Source: G016756615 sp050958605 (GTDB lineage Bacteria; Pseudomonadota; Alphaproteobacteria; Rhizobiales; Rhizobiaceae). From it: a stretch of 64,000 nucleotides of DNA. The notes under the pieces are model-generated. The model made no database searches, was not told the DNA's origin, and saw only the letters and a list, made by a program, of their open reading frames with translations. The stretch lies in the NCBI RefSeq assembly GCF_050958605.1, contig NZ_JBJHDO010000003.1, forward strand, positions 535,683 through 599,682. Reading direction: 5' to 3'. A program made the translations under genes and the position numbers. This document shows, one piece after another, positions 54,523 to 63,826 of this stretch. The stretch's first letter is position 1. The number at the start of each line of letters is the position of its first letter.

Positions 54523-54855
54523 ATGAGCGGCATTAACGACTACATCGACAGCGAAGTGAAGAGCAACGACGTCGTGCTCTTCATGAAGGGCACCCCCGGC
54601 TTCCCGCAGTGCGGCTTCTCCGGGCAGGTCGTCCAGATCCTCGATTATCTCGGCGTCGACTATAAAGGCGTCAACGTGCTCACCTCGAACGAGTTGCGTC
54701 AGGGCATCAAGGACTATTCGAGCTGGCCGACCATCCCCCAGCTTTACGTGAAGGGCGAATTCGTCGGCGGGTGCGACATCATCCGCGAAATGTTCCAGGC
54801 GGGCGAATTGCAGACCTTCCTGGAAGAAAAGGGCGTCAGCGCGAAGGCCGCATGA
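54523..54855 (+). CDS. grxD: monothiol glutaredoxin Grx4 type
   Basis: A 110-residue CGFS glutaredoxin that carries 2Fe-2S clusters and pairs with BolA. The CGFS site is at residues 30-33 (KGTPGFPQCGFSGQV); WPTIPQLYVKGEFVGGCDI supplies the glutathione site. Full length and ended by a terminator 45 bases downstream. Confidence 0.96.
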   Translation: MSGINDYIDSEVKSNDVVLFMKGTPGFPQCGFSGQVVQILDYLGVDYKGVNVLTSNELRQGIKDYSSWPTIPQLYVKGEFVGGCDIIREMFQAGELQTFLEEKGVSAKAA

Positions 54856-54900
54856 CCGCATAGGAAGTATCCCGGCATCGAGCCGGGTCGAGCTTCTGAC

Positions 54901-54933
54901 AATGCGCCGGCTTTCCGGCGCATTTTCGTTTTT
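54901..54933 (+). terminator. rho-independent terminator of grxD
   Basis: A perfect 10-bp stem AATGCGCCGG/CCGGCGCATT with a 4-base loop, followed by TTCGTTTTT. Confidence 0.88.
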
Positions 54934-54952
54934 CATGATCGGAGGGACGACG

Positions 54953-56200
54953 ATGGACGCGCAAGCGCCGGCGAAGGACAAGGGATTCCTGCTGCCAATT
55001 CCGCGCTGGGAATTCATTGCACTGGCCGCGGCGCTGATGGCACTCAACGCACTCGCCATCGATATCATGCTGCCCGGGCTTCAGCAGATCGGCGCCAGCC
55101 TGGGTGTCGAGAACGAGAATCACCGGCAATACGTCATATCGGCCTATATCTTCGGCTTCGGCCTGCCGCAGCTTCTCTATGGCCCCATTTCCGACCGGTT
55201 CGGCCGGCGTATACCGCTTCTGTTCGGCCTTTTGGTCTATGTAGCGGCAGCCTTTTGCGCCGCCTTCGCGCCGAGTTTCGAGGCTCTGCTCGCCCTTCGC
55301 TTCATCCAGGGCGTCGGTGCTGCGGCTACCCGGGTGGTGGCCGTATCCTTCGTGCGCGACGTGTTTGGCGGCCGCGCCATGGCGGAGGTCATGTCACTGG
55401 TGTTCATGGTCTTCATGATTGTGCCCGTGGTTGCTCCGGGCATCGGCCAGTTCGTGATGCTGTTTTCGGAATGGCACATGATATTCGTGTTCATGGCCGT
55501 AATGTCGCTCGCAGTCACTCTCTGGACCGCGTTGCATCTTCCCGAAACCTTGAAGGCCGAATATCGGCGACCGCTCACGGCGGCGTCGGTTCTGGGAGGC
55601 TTCGGCATCGTGCTCGGCAATCGCACCGCGCTCTGCTACACGCTGGCGACGACGCTGATGTCGGGTGGCTTGTTCGGCTTCATCAACTCCGCCCAGCAGA
55701 TCTATGTCGGCATTTACGATCTCGGCGTGTGGTTCCCCGTCCTGTTCGCCGTGGTCGCGAGCATGATGGCGCTATCGTCCTTCGCCAACTCGCGGCTTGT
55801 CGGTCGCATCGGCATGCGCCGGCTTTCCCATGGCGCGCTGCTCGGCTTCGTGGCCGTGACAGCTCTGTTGTTCGCTCTCGCTCTGATGGGGCCGGTGCCG
55901 CTCATCGTCTTCGTCGGTCTCTTCACCGTGGCGATGCTCCAATTCGGCTGGATCAACTCGAACTTCAACGCCATCGCGATGGAGCCGCTCGGCCATCTCG
56001 CCGGAACGGCGTCGTCGGTCCAAGGCTTCATCCAGACGGTTGGGGGCGCCATTATCGGCGCGATCATCGGCCAGGGCTTCGACGGCACGGTGCTGCCGTT
56101 CAGCGCCGGGTTTTTCCTGGTATCGCTGACCACACTTGTGGTCGTCCTCCTGGCCGAGCGCGGACGCCTGTTCCAGGCGCATAGCAGTCCGACACATTGA
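54953..56200 (+). CDS. MFS multidrug exporter, Bcr/CflA type
   Basis: A 415-residue 12-helix transporter. Motif A lies after helix 2 (GPISDRFGRRIPLL), helix 1 carries the Bcr/CflA pattern ALNALAIDIMLPGLQQIG, and VRDVFGGRAMAEVMSLVFMVFMIVPVVAPGIG in two parts marks helix 5 (motif C-like). Proton-driven export of drugs or metabolites is expected. The ATG at 54953 follows GGAGGG; the frame upstream overlaps the grxD terminator and is not coding. Confidence 0.9.
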   Translation: MDAQAPAKDKGFLLPIPRWEFIALAAALMALNALAIDIMLPGLQQIGASLGVENENHRQYVISAYIFGFGLPQLLYGPISDRFGRRIPLLFGLLVYVAAAFCAAFAPSFEALLALRFIQGVGAAATRVVAVSFVRDVFGGRAMAEVMSLVFMVFMIVPVVAPGIGQFVMLFSEWHMIFVFMAVMSLAVTLWTALHLPETLKAEYRRPLTAASVLGGFGIVLGNRTALCYTLATTLMSGGLFGFINSAQQIYVGIYDLGVWFPVLFAVVASMMALSSFANSRLVGRIGMRRLSHGALLGFVAVTALLFALALMGPVPLIVFVGLFTVAMLQFGWINSNFNAIAMEPLGHLAGTASSVQGFIQTVGGAIIGAIIGQGFDGTVLPFSAGFFLVSLTTLVVVLLAERGRLFQAHSSPTH

Positions 56201-56242
56201 CCTCACCGGTGCATTCAGCACCGGGTGTGTCTTCGTGCTGCC

Positions 56243-57070
56243 CTACTCCGCCCAGAGCTCGCGGCGCAGGTCATGCCAGCTTTCCCTGCTCGGCGCGACG
56301 AGCAAGCCACCGTCGACATGCGAAGCGTTGTGGGCGCTGCCGTCGAAACGGGCCGAATAACCTCCGGCTTCGCCGTGGATCAGCACGCCGGCCAGATGGT
56401 CCCAGGGCATGAGTTTATTATAGACCAGATAGTGGCCGAAGCCGGTGGAGAGCAGCCGGTATTCGCACGCGGCGCAACGATAATTGAATTGGGACAGCGC
56501 CTTGACGTGATTGCGGGCGAGACGTGACCGTTCGGGTTCCGCCAGATGGCTGAACGAGATCGCACCTGTCATCTGGGGCAGCGGAACGGAATCCGCGACC
56601 CTCACCTTCTCAAGCCTACCATTGGCATGCCGGACATGGCTGCCCGCTCCCTTGGCACCGATCAGCCAGTCCTTGCCGACGGGATCGTGAATGATGCCGG
56701 CGACGGTCTCGCCACGAACCACCACGGCGAGCATGACCCCGAACAGGGGCATGCCGGAGGCAAAGTTGAACGTGCCGTCGACCGGATCGATGACGAAGGC
56801 GAGTGGAGCCTCGCCAAGTCCATTGAGCAGCGCCGGATTTTCAGAATGGGCTTCCTCCCCCACGATCATGGCTTCGGGATAACGCTCGCGCAGGCGCGCC
56901 GTGATGACGTGCTCGGCATTGACGTCGGCTTCGGTGACCAGATCAGCGGCGGAGGTCTTCAGGCGAATATCGCCGCGATCGAGGCGCCGGAAGCGCGGCA
57001 TGATCTCCGCCGCCGCGGCATCTGCCAGTACCGCAGCCAGCCAATCGATCTCTTTGTCGTCAAATGTCAT
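56243..57070 (-). CDS. inositol-monophosphatase-family phosphatase
   Basis: A 275-residue Mg-dependent phosphatase. Metal ligands are in VGEEAHSEN and IDPVDGTFNFASG, and the later WDHLAGVLIHGEAGG supplies the last Asp. Members act on inositol phosphate, PAP/PAPS (CysQ) or histidinol phosphate; the sequence does not decide between these. Its ATG overlaps the ttcA stop (ATGA), so the two are coupled. Confidence 0.88.
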   Translation of the reverse strand: MTFDDKEIDWLAAVLADAAAAEIMPRFRRLDRGDIRLKTSAADLVTEADVNAEHVITARLRERYPEAMIVGEEAHSENPALLNGLGEAPLAFVIDPVDGTFNFASGMPLFGVMLAVVVRGETVAGIIHDPVGKDWLIGAKGAGSHVRHANGRLEKVRVADSVPLPQMTGAISFSHLAEPERSRLARNHVKALSQFNYRCAACEYRLLSTGFGHYLVYNKLMPWDHLAGVLIHGEAGGYSARFDGSAHNASHVDGGLLVAPSRESWHDLRRELWAE

Positions 57071-57942
57071 GATGTCCCTGCGGTAATGGTATCGTTGAGC
57101 GCGGCGAAGTCGAACAGCTTGCGATCGAGGAGATGGGAGGGCCGTATATTGCCCAGCGCGCGGATCATTGTGTCCTTGCGCCCGGGCATACGACGCTCGA
57201 TCTCTTCCAGCATTGTTTTCATGGCATTGCGTTGCAGTCCTTCCTGGCTGCCGCAAAGATCGCAAGGGATGATCGGAAAACGCATGGCGTCGGCGAATTT
57301 GGCGAGGTCGCTCTCCGCTGAGTAGGCGAGCGGGCGCAACACCATGACATCCCCTTCGTCGTTGAGAAGCTTCGGCGGCATCGCAGCCATGCGCCCGCCA
57401 TGGAAGAGATTCATGAAGAATGTTTCGAGAATGTCTTCGCGGTGATGGCCGAGCACCAGTGACGAACATCCCTCCTCGCGCGCGATGCGGTAGAGATGGC
57501 CTCGGCGCAGTCGAGAACAAAGCGAGCAGTAGGTATTGCCCTCGGCAATCTTGTCGGTGACCACCGAATAGGTATCCTGGTATTCGATGCGGTGGGGTAT
57601 GCCGTGAGCCGTCAGGTAGTCCGGCAGGATGTGCTTGGGGAAATTCGGCTGCCCCTGATCGAGATTGCAGGCCAGCAGATCGACGGGCAGCAGGCCGCGC
57701 CACTTCAGATCAAGGAGCAGCGCGAGCAATCCGTAGGAGTCCTTGCCGCCCGACAATGCCACCAGCCAGCGCTCACCCGGCCGAACCATGGCGAAATCGG
57801 CCATCGCCTGGCGCGTGTTGCGCAGCAGCCGCTTCCGCAGCTTGTTGAACTCGACCGAGGACGGTACTTCGGCGAAGAGCGGATGAGCCCCGCTGCCGTC
57901 GTCATCGCCCATATCGATCTCGGGAATCTCGTGCAAGGTCAT
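57067..57942 (-). CDS. ttcA: tRNA 2-thiocytidine synthetase TtcA
   Basis: TtcA thiolates cytidine 32 of tRNAs using ATP and an iron-sulfur cluster. The 291-residue protein has the PP-loop SGGKDS at 64-69, the CxxC pair C139/C142 (NTYCSLCSR) and C227/C230 (CDLC), plus GHHREDILETFFMNLFHGG. All expected motifs are present. Confidence 0.94.
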   Translation of the reverse strand: MTLHEIPEIDMGDDDGSGAHPLFAEVPSSVEFNKLRKRLLRNTRQAMADFAMVRPGERWLVALSGGKDSYGLLALLLDLKWRGLLPVDLLACNLDQGQPNFPKHILPDYLTAHGIPHRIEYQDTYSVVTDKIAEGNTYCSLCSRLRRGHLYRIAREEGCSSLVLGHHREDILETFFMNLFHGGRMAAMPPKLLNDEGDVMVLRPLAYSAESDLAKFADAMRFPIIPCDLCGSQEGLQRNAMKTMLEEIERRMPGRKDTMIRALGNIRPSHLLDRKLFDFAALNDTITAGTS

Positions 57943-58077
57943 CGCTCTGAGGCCCTAGGACACCGGACTTCGCATCGCGGACGAACATCGATAGCGACGT
58001 CCCAGCCGATGCGTAGCAATTCCATAGAACATCGGGGGCGCAAGTGCGAACCGATTTCGTGCAAAAGCCCCAGACGC

Positions 58078-58108
58078 AAAAAAGGCCGCGAAGATGCGCG
58101 GCCTTTTC
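58078..58108 (-). terminator. rho-independent terminator of rpsD
   Basis: A 10-bp stem AAAGGCCGCG/CGCGGCCTTT with a 6-base loop and an A-run on the left that reads as a T-tract on the rpsD strand. It lies about 20 bases past the rpsD stop. Confidence 0.85.
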
Positions 58109-58128
58109 CGAATTCGATCTGAAACCGA

Positions 58129-58746
58129 TCAGCGCGAGTAGAACTCGACGACCAGATTTGGTTCCATCTGCACCGCGAACGGGACATCGGCGAGGGCGGG
58201 AACGCGCTGGTACGTAGCCACCATCTTGTTGTGGTCGACCTCGATATAATCCGGAACGTCGCGCTCGGCGAGCTGCACGGATTCCAGCACCATGACGAGC
58301 TGCTTCGACTTCTCGCGGACCTCGATCACGTCGCCCGGCTTGCAGCGATAGGAGCCGATGTTGACGCGGCGGCCGTTCACATTGATGTGGCCATGGTTCA
58401 CGAACTGACGTGCGGCGAAGATCGTCGGCACGAACTTGGCGCGATAGACGACCGCGTCGAGCCGCGATTCCAGGAGGCCGATCAGGTTCTCGGAAGTATC
58501 GCCCTTGCGGCGGTTGGCCTCGTCATAGGTCTTACGGAACTGCTTTTCCGACACGTCGCCATAGTGGCCCTTCAGCTTCTGCTTGGCGCGCAACTGCAGA
58601 CCGAAGTCCGACATCTTGCCCTTGCGGCGCTGGCCGTGCTGGCCCGGGCCATATTCGCGCTTGTTGACCGGCGACTTCGGGCGGCCCCAGACGTTTTCAC
58701 CAAGACGGCGGTCGAGTTTGTACTTTGCGGATTCGCGCTTGCTCAT
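58129..58746 (-). CDS. rpsD: 30S ribosomal protein S4
   Basis: A 205-residue S4 protein of standard length. It begins SKRESAKYKLDRRLGENVWG and has the S4 RNA-binding core RLDAVVYRAKFVPTIFAARQFVNHGHINVNGR. The ATG at 58746 has AAAGGGAA upstream; the longer frame is not coding. Here it is a single gene with its own terminator and not part of an alpha operon. Confidence 0.97.
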   Translation of the reverse strand: MSKRESAKYKLDRRLGENVWGRPKSPVNKREYGPGQHGQRRKGKMSDFGLQLRAKQKLKGHYGDVSEKQFRKTYDEANRRKGDTSENLIGLLESRLDAVVYRAKFVPTIFAARQFVNHGHINVNGRRVNIGSYRCKPGDVIEVREKSKQLVMVLESVQLAERDVPDYIEVDHNKMVATYQRVPALADVPFAVQMEPNLVVEFYSR

Positions 58747-59010
58747 CGCATTCCCTTTCAAAAACGTTGCATCCGAAGCACAATGCTCCGGGTGAAGGAA
58801 ACGCGCCCTCCTCTGGCCCCGGTTGGGACCTGACAGGACCTTCCACGCACGCTTTGCGGAAAGACCCACGGGACACGTCAAACAAGACGCCGGACCCTTC
58901 GGCCCGGCGCTGGCGTGGCTTTAGTCGACCAATTCTTGTGTGTCAAGGATCTCGGCCGGGACCAAGTAGTTTCCTCGTTCTTGCGCAGGCCCGGGAACGC
59001 CCCCCGACCC

Positions 59011-59820
59011 TCAAGCGAGGCTGAGGCCGAATCCCTGCATCATGCGCCGGGTCGCGAAATCGGACTTGCCGGACGTGAAAACGGCGATATCGGAACCGTT
59101 CCGGAACTCGATCTCGCCCTCTTCCGGCGGGCCGCTGTCGAGCAGGGACAGAGCACGCCTTGCGATCGCTTCCGCCGGGTCCAGCCAATCGACCGGCCAG
59201 GGCGCGGTCTTGCGCATGCGGTTGACCAGGAACGGATAGTGCGTGCAGGCCAGGACGACGATGTCGGTCCGCCGGCCTTCCTGCTCGACGAAGCATGGAG
59301 TGATTTCGGCACGGACCGCATCTTCGTCGACGAAGCCGTCGCGCATATAGATTTCGGCCAAGCCGGCAAGCCTGTCGCTGCCGACGAGACGGACATGGCA
59401 TTTCGACGCCCATTGGGCGATCAGGTCACGGGTGTACTGCCGCTTCACGGTGCCGGGTGTCGCCAGAACCGAGACCAGGCCGGAGCACGTACGTTCGGCA
59501 GCGGGCTTGATCGCCGGCACCGTGCCCACGAACGGGCGGCCGGGAAAGACCTCGCGAAGGGCATCGATAACGAGGGTGGAGGCGGTATTGCAGGCGACCA
59601 CCGAGATCTCGGGGTCGTAGCGGTCGAACAATTTGCCGAACAGTTCCAATATATGGCCCGCCAACGCCGGCTCTTCCCAGGCTCCATAGGGAAAGGCCGC
59701 GTCATCGGCGACATAAATGAAGCGGCGCCCCGGCATGAGCACGCGTGCCTCACGAAGCACGCTGAGCCCTCCGATGCCGGAATCGAACATGAGGATTGGT
59801 CGATCAGCCGTTGTCGACAT
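59011..59820 (-). CDS. murI: glutamate racemase
   Basis: MurI makes D-glutamate for peptidoglycan. The 269-residue protein has both catalytic cysteines, C77 in VACNTAST and C192 in LACTHYPF, and the opening FDSGIGGLSVLRE. AGGAA precedes the ATG at 59820, which lies inside the end of the methyltransferase gene (17-base overlap), indicating coupled translation. Confidence 0.94.
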   Translation of the reverse strand: MSTTADRPILMFDSGIGGLSVLREARVLMPGRRFIYVADDAAFPYGAWEEPALAGHILELFGKLFDRYDPEISVVACNTASTLVIDALREVFPGRPFVGTVPAIKPAAERTCSGLVSVLATPGTVKRQYTRDLIAQWASKCHVRLVGSDRLAGLAEIYMRDGFVDEDAVRAEITPCFVEQEGRRTDIVVLACTHYPFLVNRMRKTAPWPVDWLDPAEAIARRALSLLDSGPPEEGEIEFRNGSDIAVFTSGKSDFATRRMMQGFGLSLA

Positions 59821-60667
59821 CTTTTCCTGTCTCGTTGACCCCTTCACGATGCGCCGCCGCATCCGCCTTCGCCTTGCGTTCGGGATAGCCAGCGCCGCGC
59901 GGCTCCTTCGGCGAGAAATAGTCGAGCGAGGCAACGACGCCTCGCAGGACCTTGATCTCGGCTTCGGCGAAACCTGGACGCGTCAGCACCGCCCGGAGAT
60001 TGTCGACCATCTTGGGTTTCTTCGCCTTCGGCCGGAAATAACCTCTTACGTCCAGCGCCTCTTCGAGATGGCGGAACAGGCCCAGCAAATGCTCCTTCGG
60101 CGCGGGGGTCATGTCGGGGCCGGCGAAGGCCGTATCCGTCTCGGCTTCCATTCCGGACTTCATCCACTCATAGGACATCAGCAGGACCGCCTGGGCGATG
60201 TTGAGCGACGCGAAAGCCGGGTTGACGGGAAAGGTGACGATCTCGTCGGCGAGACCGACCTCTTCATTCTCCAAACCGATGCGCTCGCGACCGAACAGGA
60301 TGCCGGTCTTCTCCCCGGCGCGGAAACGCACGCGCAGCAACCTGCCCGCCTCGACCGGGCCGCGCACGGGCTTGAAGCCGTCGCGCTCGCGCGCGGTCGT
60401 GGCAAAAACGAAATTGAGGTCGGCGATCGCCTCCGGCAGCGTATCGAAGACTTTCACGGCATCGATCACGTGATCGGCGCGGCTGGCGGCCGCGCGCGCC
60501 CTCTCGTTCGGCCAGCCGTCGCGCGGATTGACCAGTCTCAGTTCGGAAAGCCCAAAATTCGCCATGGCACGCGCGACCATGCCGATATTCTCGCCGAGTT
60601 GGGGTTCGACGAGAATGATCGCCGGTCCTTCGGCAATGAGTTTGCGGTCGCGATCCGTGCCAGCCAT
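59804..60667 (-). CDS. SPOUT RNA methyltransferase (TrmJ-like)
   Basis: A 287-residue SpoU-type methyltransferase. The knot-forming motifs are PAIILVEPQLGENIGMVARAMANFG (shown in part as VEPQLGENIGMVARAM), GILFGRERIGLENEEV and FPVNPAFASLNIAQAV, matching the TrmJ/TrmH group that methylates the ribose of tRNA position 32 or related sites. A C-terminal extension (~190-287) is typical of TrmJ. ATG at 60667 matches the usual start of rhizobial homologues; an earlier ATG at 60712 has a GGGA site and remains possible. Confidence 0.88.
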   Translation of the reverse strand: MAGTDRDRKLIAEGPAIILVEPQLGENIGMVARAMANFGLSELRLVNPRDGWPNERARAAASRADHVIDAVKVFDTLPEAIADLNFVFATTARERDGFKPVRGPVEAGRLLRVRFRAGEKTGILFGRERIGLENEEVGLADEIVTFPVNPAFASLNIAQAVLLMSYEWMKSGMEAETDTAFAGPDMTPAPKEHLLGLFRHLEEALDVRGYFRPKAKKPKMVDNLRAVLTRPGFAEAEIKVLRGVVASLDYFSPKEPRGAGYPERKAKADAAAHREGVNETGKDVDNG

Positions 60668-60768
60668 GACGCCAATAATCCACCCTTTACGGCTTTTGCG
60701 CGTCCCTGCCATATTCGTCCCGAGAAATGAAGCTCCCGTCAGGACGCGGTCTCCGCCGTGGAGCCCTC

Positions 60769-61662
60769 TCAGTGGATGAAGGACCGGATCGCTTCGGCGA
60801 CCTCGGCAGGTTTTTCATGCAGAATCCAATGTCCGGCTCTCTCGATCCTCTCGATCTTCAGGTCGCCGGCGTAGCCGTCGAGCCCATCCAGGCAGGCCGG
60901 GGTGAGCGCCTCGTCGGCCTCTCCCCACAACACCAGATGCGGCATGCGTACGGCGACCTTCGCGGGGTCGATCGAGAGGAGCGGCGCGCCGGCCGCCACC
61001 TCCCCCGGCACCGGCACGACGACCGGCGAGGAATTGTACCAATGGAGCATGGCCTGCATCGCTCCCGGCTGCGCCCAGGCCGCGCGATAGGCTTGCACGA
61101 TTTCCGGTGTCATCCAGCCGGTCCTGGAAAAGCCAGCGATCATTCTTTCGGTGCGGGCAAAATCGTTCTCCGCCATGCGAACGGCCGCATCCGGCGCGCG
61201 CAGCTTGTGGAAATACTGGCTCGCCCGGCGCTGCCCGGGATCGTCGAGAATGGCCCGCTGGAAACACACAGGATGCGCGCCGTTCGCGATGACGAGATAG
61301 GTGAGCCTCTCGGGCTGGGCGAAGGCGTAGGCGTAAGCGACGGCCGCGCCCCAGTCGTGGCCGGCAAGCACGAAGGGCTTGCCGGGAGAAAGATGGTCGG
61401 CAAGCGCCGCAACATCGGCCACCAGATGCCTTGCCTGGTAAGCCTCCCGGCCGTCGGGTTTTGATGAAAGATTGAAACCGCGCTGATCCGGCGCAATCAC
61501 GTAGTGGTCCCGCGAAAGATCCTGCATCACCTCGCGCCATGCGGCCCAATATTCCGGGAAGCCATGCAGGCAGATGACAAGTGGCGCAGTTGGGCTGCCC
61601 GCAGCGGCTACATTGAGAGTGACCTGCCCGGTGTCCAGAGAGAAGAAATCAGGCTTGAACAT
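60769..61662 (-). CDS. epoxide hydrolase/haloalkane dehalogenase-like alpha/beta hydrolase
   Basis: A 297-residue cytoplasmic hydrolase with an aspartate nucleophile (D103 in AGHDWGA), the oxyanion motif HGFP at 33-36, the cap-domain segment around 130-210 and the closing His in ERAGHWILHEKP. An Asp nucleophile fits epoxide hydrolases or haloacid/haloalkane dehalogenases. Isolated leftward gene divergent from icd. Confidence 0.87.
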   Translation of the reverse strand: MFKPDFFSLDTGQVTLNVAAAGSPTAPLVICLHGFPEYWAAWREVMQDLSRDHYVIAPDQRGFNLSSKPDGREAYQARHLVADVAALADHLSPGKPFVLAGHDWGAAVAYAYAFAQPERLTYLVIANGAHPVCFQRAILDDPGQRRASQYFHKLRAPDAAVRMAENDFARTERMIAGFSRTGWMTPEIVQAYRAAWAQPGAMQAMLHWYNSSPVVVPVPGEVAAGAPLLSIDPAKVAVRMPHLVLWGEADEALTPACLDGLDGYAGDLKIERIERAGHWILHEKPAEVAEAIRSFIH

Positions 61663-61842
61663 GAGAACGGCTCCCGACTGGGGATTGAATCATACCGCCC
61701 GGAGCGCTGCTTTTTCCGCGCCGAGGAAACGGCACTCGGCATGGTTTGCGCACGGGTATGCGCTTTGCTATAGGGGCCGCATCTTTCCGGTCGCGACCAA
61801 TGCGGGGCATTCGCCCCGAACCCCAGAAAAGAGGCATTTCAC

Positions 61843-63057
61843 ATGGCGAAGATCAAGGTGGCAAATCCTGTCGTCGAACTCGACGGCGACGAGATGACCC
61901 GCATCATCTGGCAGTTCATCAAGGACAAGCTGATCCACCCCTATCTCGACATCGACCTCAAATATTACGACCTCGGCATCCAGCATCGCGACGCCACGGA
62001 CGACCAGGTGACGGTCGACGCCGCGAATGCGATCAAGAAGTACGGCGTCGGCGTGAAGTGCGCCACCATCACGCCCGACGAAGCTCGCGTCGAGGAGTTC
62101 CAGCTCAAGAAGATGTGGAAGTCGCCCAACGGCACGATCCGCAACATACTGGGCGGCGTGATCTTCCGCGAGCCGATCATCTGCAAGAACGTGCCGCGCC
62201 TCGTGCCGGGCTGGACCAAGCCGATCATCGTCGGCCGCCACGCCTTCGGCGACCAGTACCGGGCGACCGATTTCCGTTTCCCCGGCAAGGGCAAGCTGAC
62301 GATCAAGTTCGTCGGCGAGGACGGCCAGACTATCGAGCACGACGTCTTCGACGCGCCCTCCTCCGGCGTCGCCATGGCCATGTACAATCTCGACGATTCC
62401 ATCCGCGACTTCGCGATGGCCTCGTTCCACTATGCGCTCGACCGCGGCGTGCCCTGCTATCTCTCGACCAAGAACACCATTCTCAAGGCCTATGACGGGC
62501 GCTTCAAGGACATCTTCCAGGAAGTGTTCGACAAGGAATTCGCCGAGAAGTTCAAGGAAAAGAAGATCTGGTATGAGCACCGGCTGATCGACGACATGGT
62601 GGCCTCAGCCCTCAAATGGTCGGGCGGTTACGTCTGGGCCTGCAAGAACTATGACGGCGACGTGCAGTCCGACATCGTGGCCCAGGGCTTCGGCTCGCTC
62701 GGCCTGATGACCTCCGTGCTGGTCACGCCGGACGGCAAGACGGTCGAGGCGGAAGCCGCGCACGGCACCGTGACCCGTCACTACCGCCAGCACGAGAAGG
62801 GCGAGGAGACCTCGACCAACTCCATCGCCTCGATCTTCGCCTGGACCCGCGGTCTGGCGCATCGCGCCAAGCTCGACGGCAATTCCGATCTGGCGAAATT
62901 TGCGGACACGCTCGAAAAGGTCTGCGTGGCGACAGTCGAAAGCGGCTACATGACCAAGGATCTCGCCCTGCTGATCGGCGCCGACCAGCCTTGGCTTTCC
63001 ACCACCGGCTTCCTCGACAAGATCGACGAGAATCTCCAAAAGGCGATGGCCGCCTGA
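61843..63057 (+). CDS. icd: NADP-dependent isocitrate dehydrogenase (eukaryote-like type)
   Basis: Icd converts isocitrate to 2-oxoglutarate in the TCA cycle. The 404-residue protein belongs to the dimeric type shared with eukaryotes and common in alphaproteobacteria: AKIKVANPVVELDGDEMTRI, SPNGTIRNILGGVIFREPI (in part), GWTKPIIVGRHAFGDQY, and the NADP region EAAHGTVTRHYRQHEKG. GAAAAGAGG precedes the ATG. Confidence 0.97.
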   Translation: MAKIKVANPVVELDGDEMTRIIWQFIKDKLIHPYLDIDLKYYDLGIQHRDATDDQVTVDAANAIKKYGVGVKCATITPDEARVEEFQLKKMWKSPNGTIRNILGGVIFREPIICKNVPRLVPGWTKPIIVGRHAFGDQYRATDFRFPGKGKLTIKFVGEDGQTIEHDVFDAPSSGVAMAMYNLDDSIRDFAMASFHYALDRGVPCYLSTKNTILKAYDGRFKDIFQEVFDKEFAEKFKEKKIWYEHRLIDDMVASALKWSGGYVWACKNYDGDVQSDIVAQGFGSLGLMTSVLVTPDGKTVEAEAAHGTVTRHYRQHEKGEETSTNSIASIFAWTRGLAHRAKLDGNSDLAKFADTLEKVCVATVESGYMTKDLALLIGADQPWLSTTGFLDKIDENLQKAMAA

Positions 63058-63066
63058 TCAAGTTTT

Positions 63067-63098
63067 GCCCGCCGGCGGCAGCACGGCTGCCGGCGGGC
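63067..63098 (+). terminator. GC-rich hairpin after icd
   Basis: A perfect 10-bp stem GCCCGCCGGC/GCCGGCGGGC with a 12-base loop starting ten bases after the icd stop. There is no T-run after it, so it may be an mRNA 3' stabiliser or a weak terminator. Confidence 0.5.
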
Positions 63099-63184
63099 CA
63101 ATTCCAGGCGGATTGAATTCCGTCCCTCTGACAGGCATCGTCCCCCCACCGTCGAACCGGCGGCATCAGACTGGGCCCGAGCCG

Positions 63185-63826
63185 ATGATAACTGCACCGC
63201 GCGTTTTCGGCGCCGATTATAGCGTCTATGTCAGGATCGTGAGGCTCGCCCTCGAGGAGAAGCGGGTGGAGTATGCGCTCGTCCCGGTCGACGTCTTCGC
63301 CGGGGATGGCTCACCGGCATGGTATCTCAAGCACCACCCCTTCGGCCGTATCCCGGCCTTCGAACACGGGAGCTTCAGCCTCTTCGAGACTGGCGCCATA
63401 ACCCGCTACGTGGACGAAGCTTTCGACGGTCCGCCGCTCCAGCCGACCGATCCGAAGATGCGGGCGCGAATGAACCAGATCATAGGGCTACTCGACGCCT
63501 ACGCCTATCGTGCACTGGTCTGGGACGTCTATGTGGAGCGCGTCTCTAAGCCGAAGCGCGGCGAAGCTCCCGACGAGGCACGCATCGCCGCGGGCCTTCA
63601 GGTCACGGCGACCTGCCTCGCAACGCTGGCCGATCTCAAGGCGTCTGGTCCGTGGCTGCTCGGGAAGCAGCTCACCTTGGCCGATCTCCACGCCGCCCCG
63701 ATGTTCGCCTATTTTCTCCGGGCGCCCGAGGCACATGCCCTCATCGGCAGCTATCCGGCAATCGCCGCATGGTGGAAGGAGGTCAGCGCTTTGCCGAGCT
63801 TCGCCGCCAGCGAATTTGGAGAATGA
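63185..63826 (+). CDS. glutathione S-transferase family protein
   Basis: A 213-residue GST. The N-terminal thioredoxin-like half (VFGADYSVYVRIVRLALEE, HHPFGRIPAFEHGSFSLFETGAI in part) has the cis-Pro in RIPAFE and the ETGAI glutathione site. The helical half has the LTLADLHAAPM motif. A Ser/Tyr near DYSVYVR may be catalytic. The ATG at 63185 is preferred; the upstream frame overlaps the icd hairpin. Confidence 0.88.
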   Translation: MITAPRVFGADYSVYVRIVRLALEEKRVEYALVPVDVFAGDGSPAWYLKHHPFGRIPAFEHGSFSLFETGAITRYVDEAFDGPPLQPTDPKMRARMNQIIGLLDAYAYRALVWDVYVERVSKPKRGEAPDEARIAAGLQVTATCLATLADLKASGPWLLGKQLTLADLHAAPMFAYFLRAPEAHALIGSYPAIAAWWKEVSALPSFAASEFGE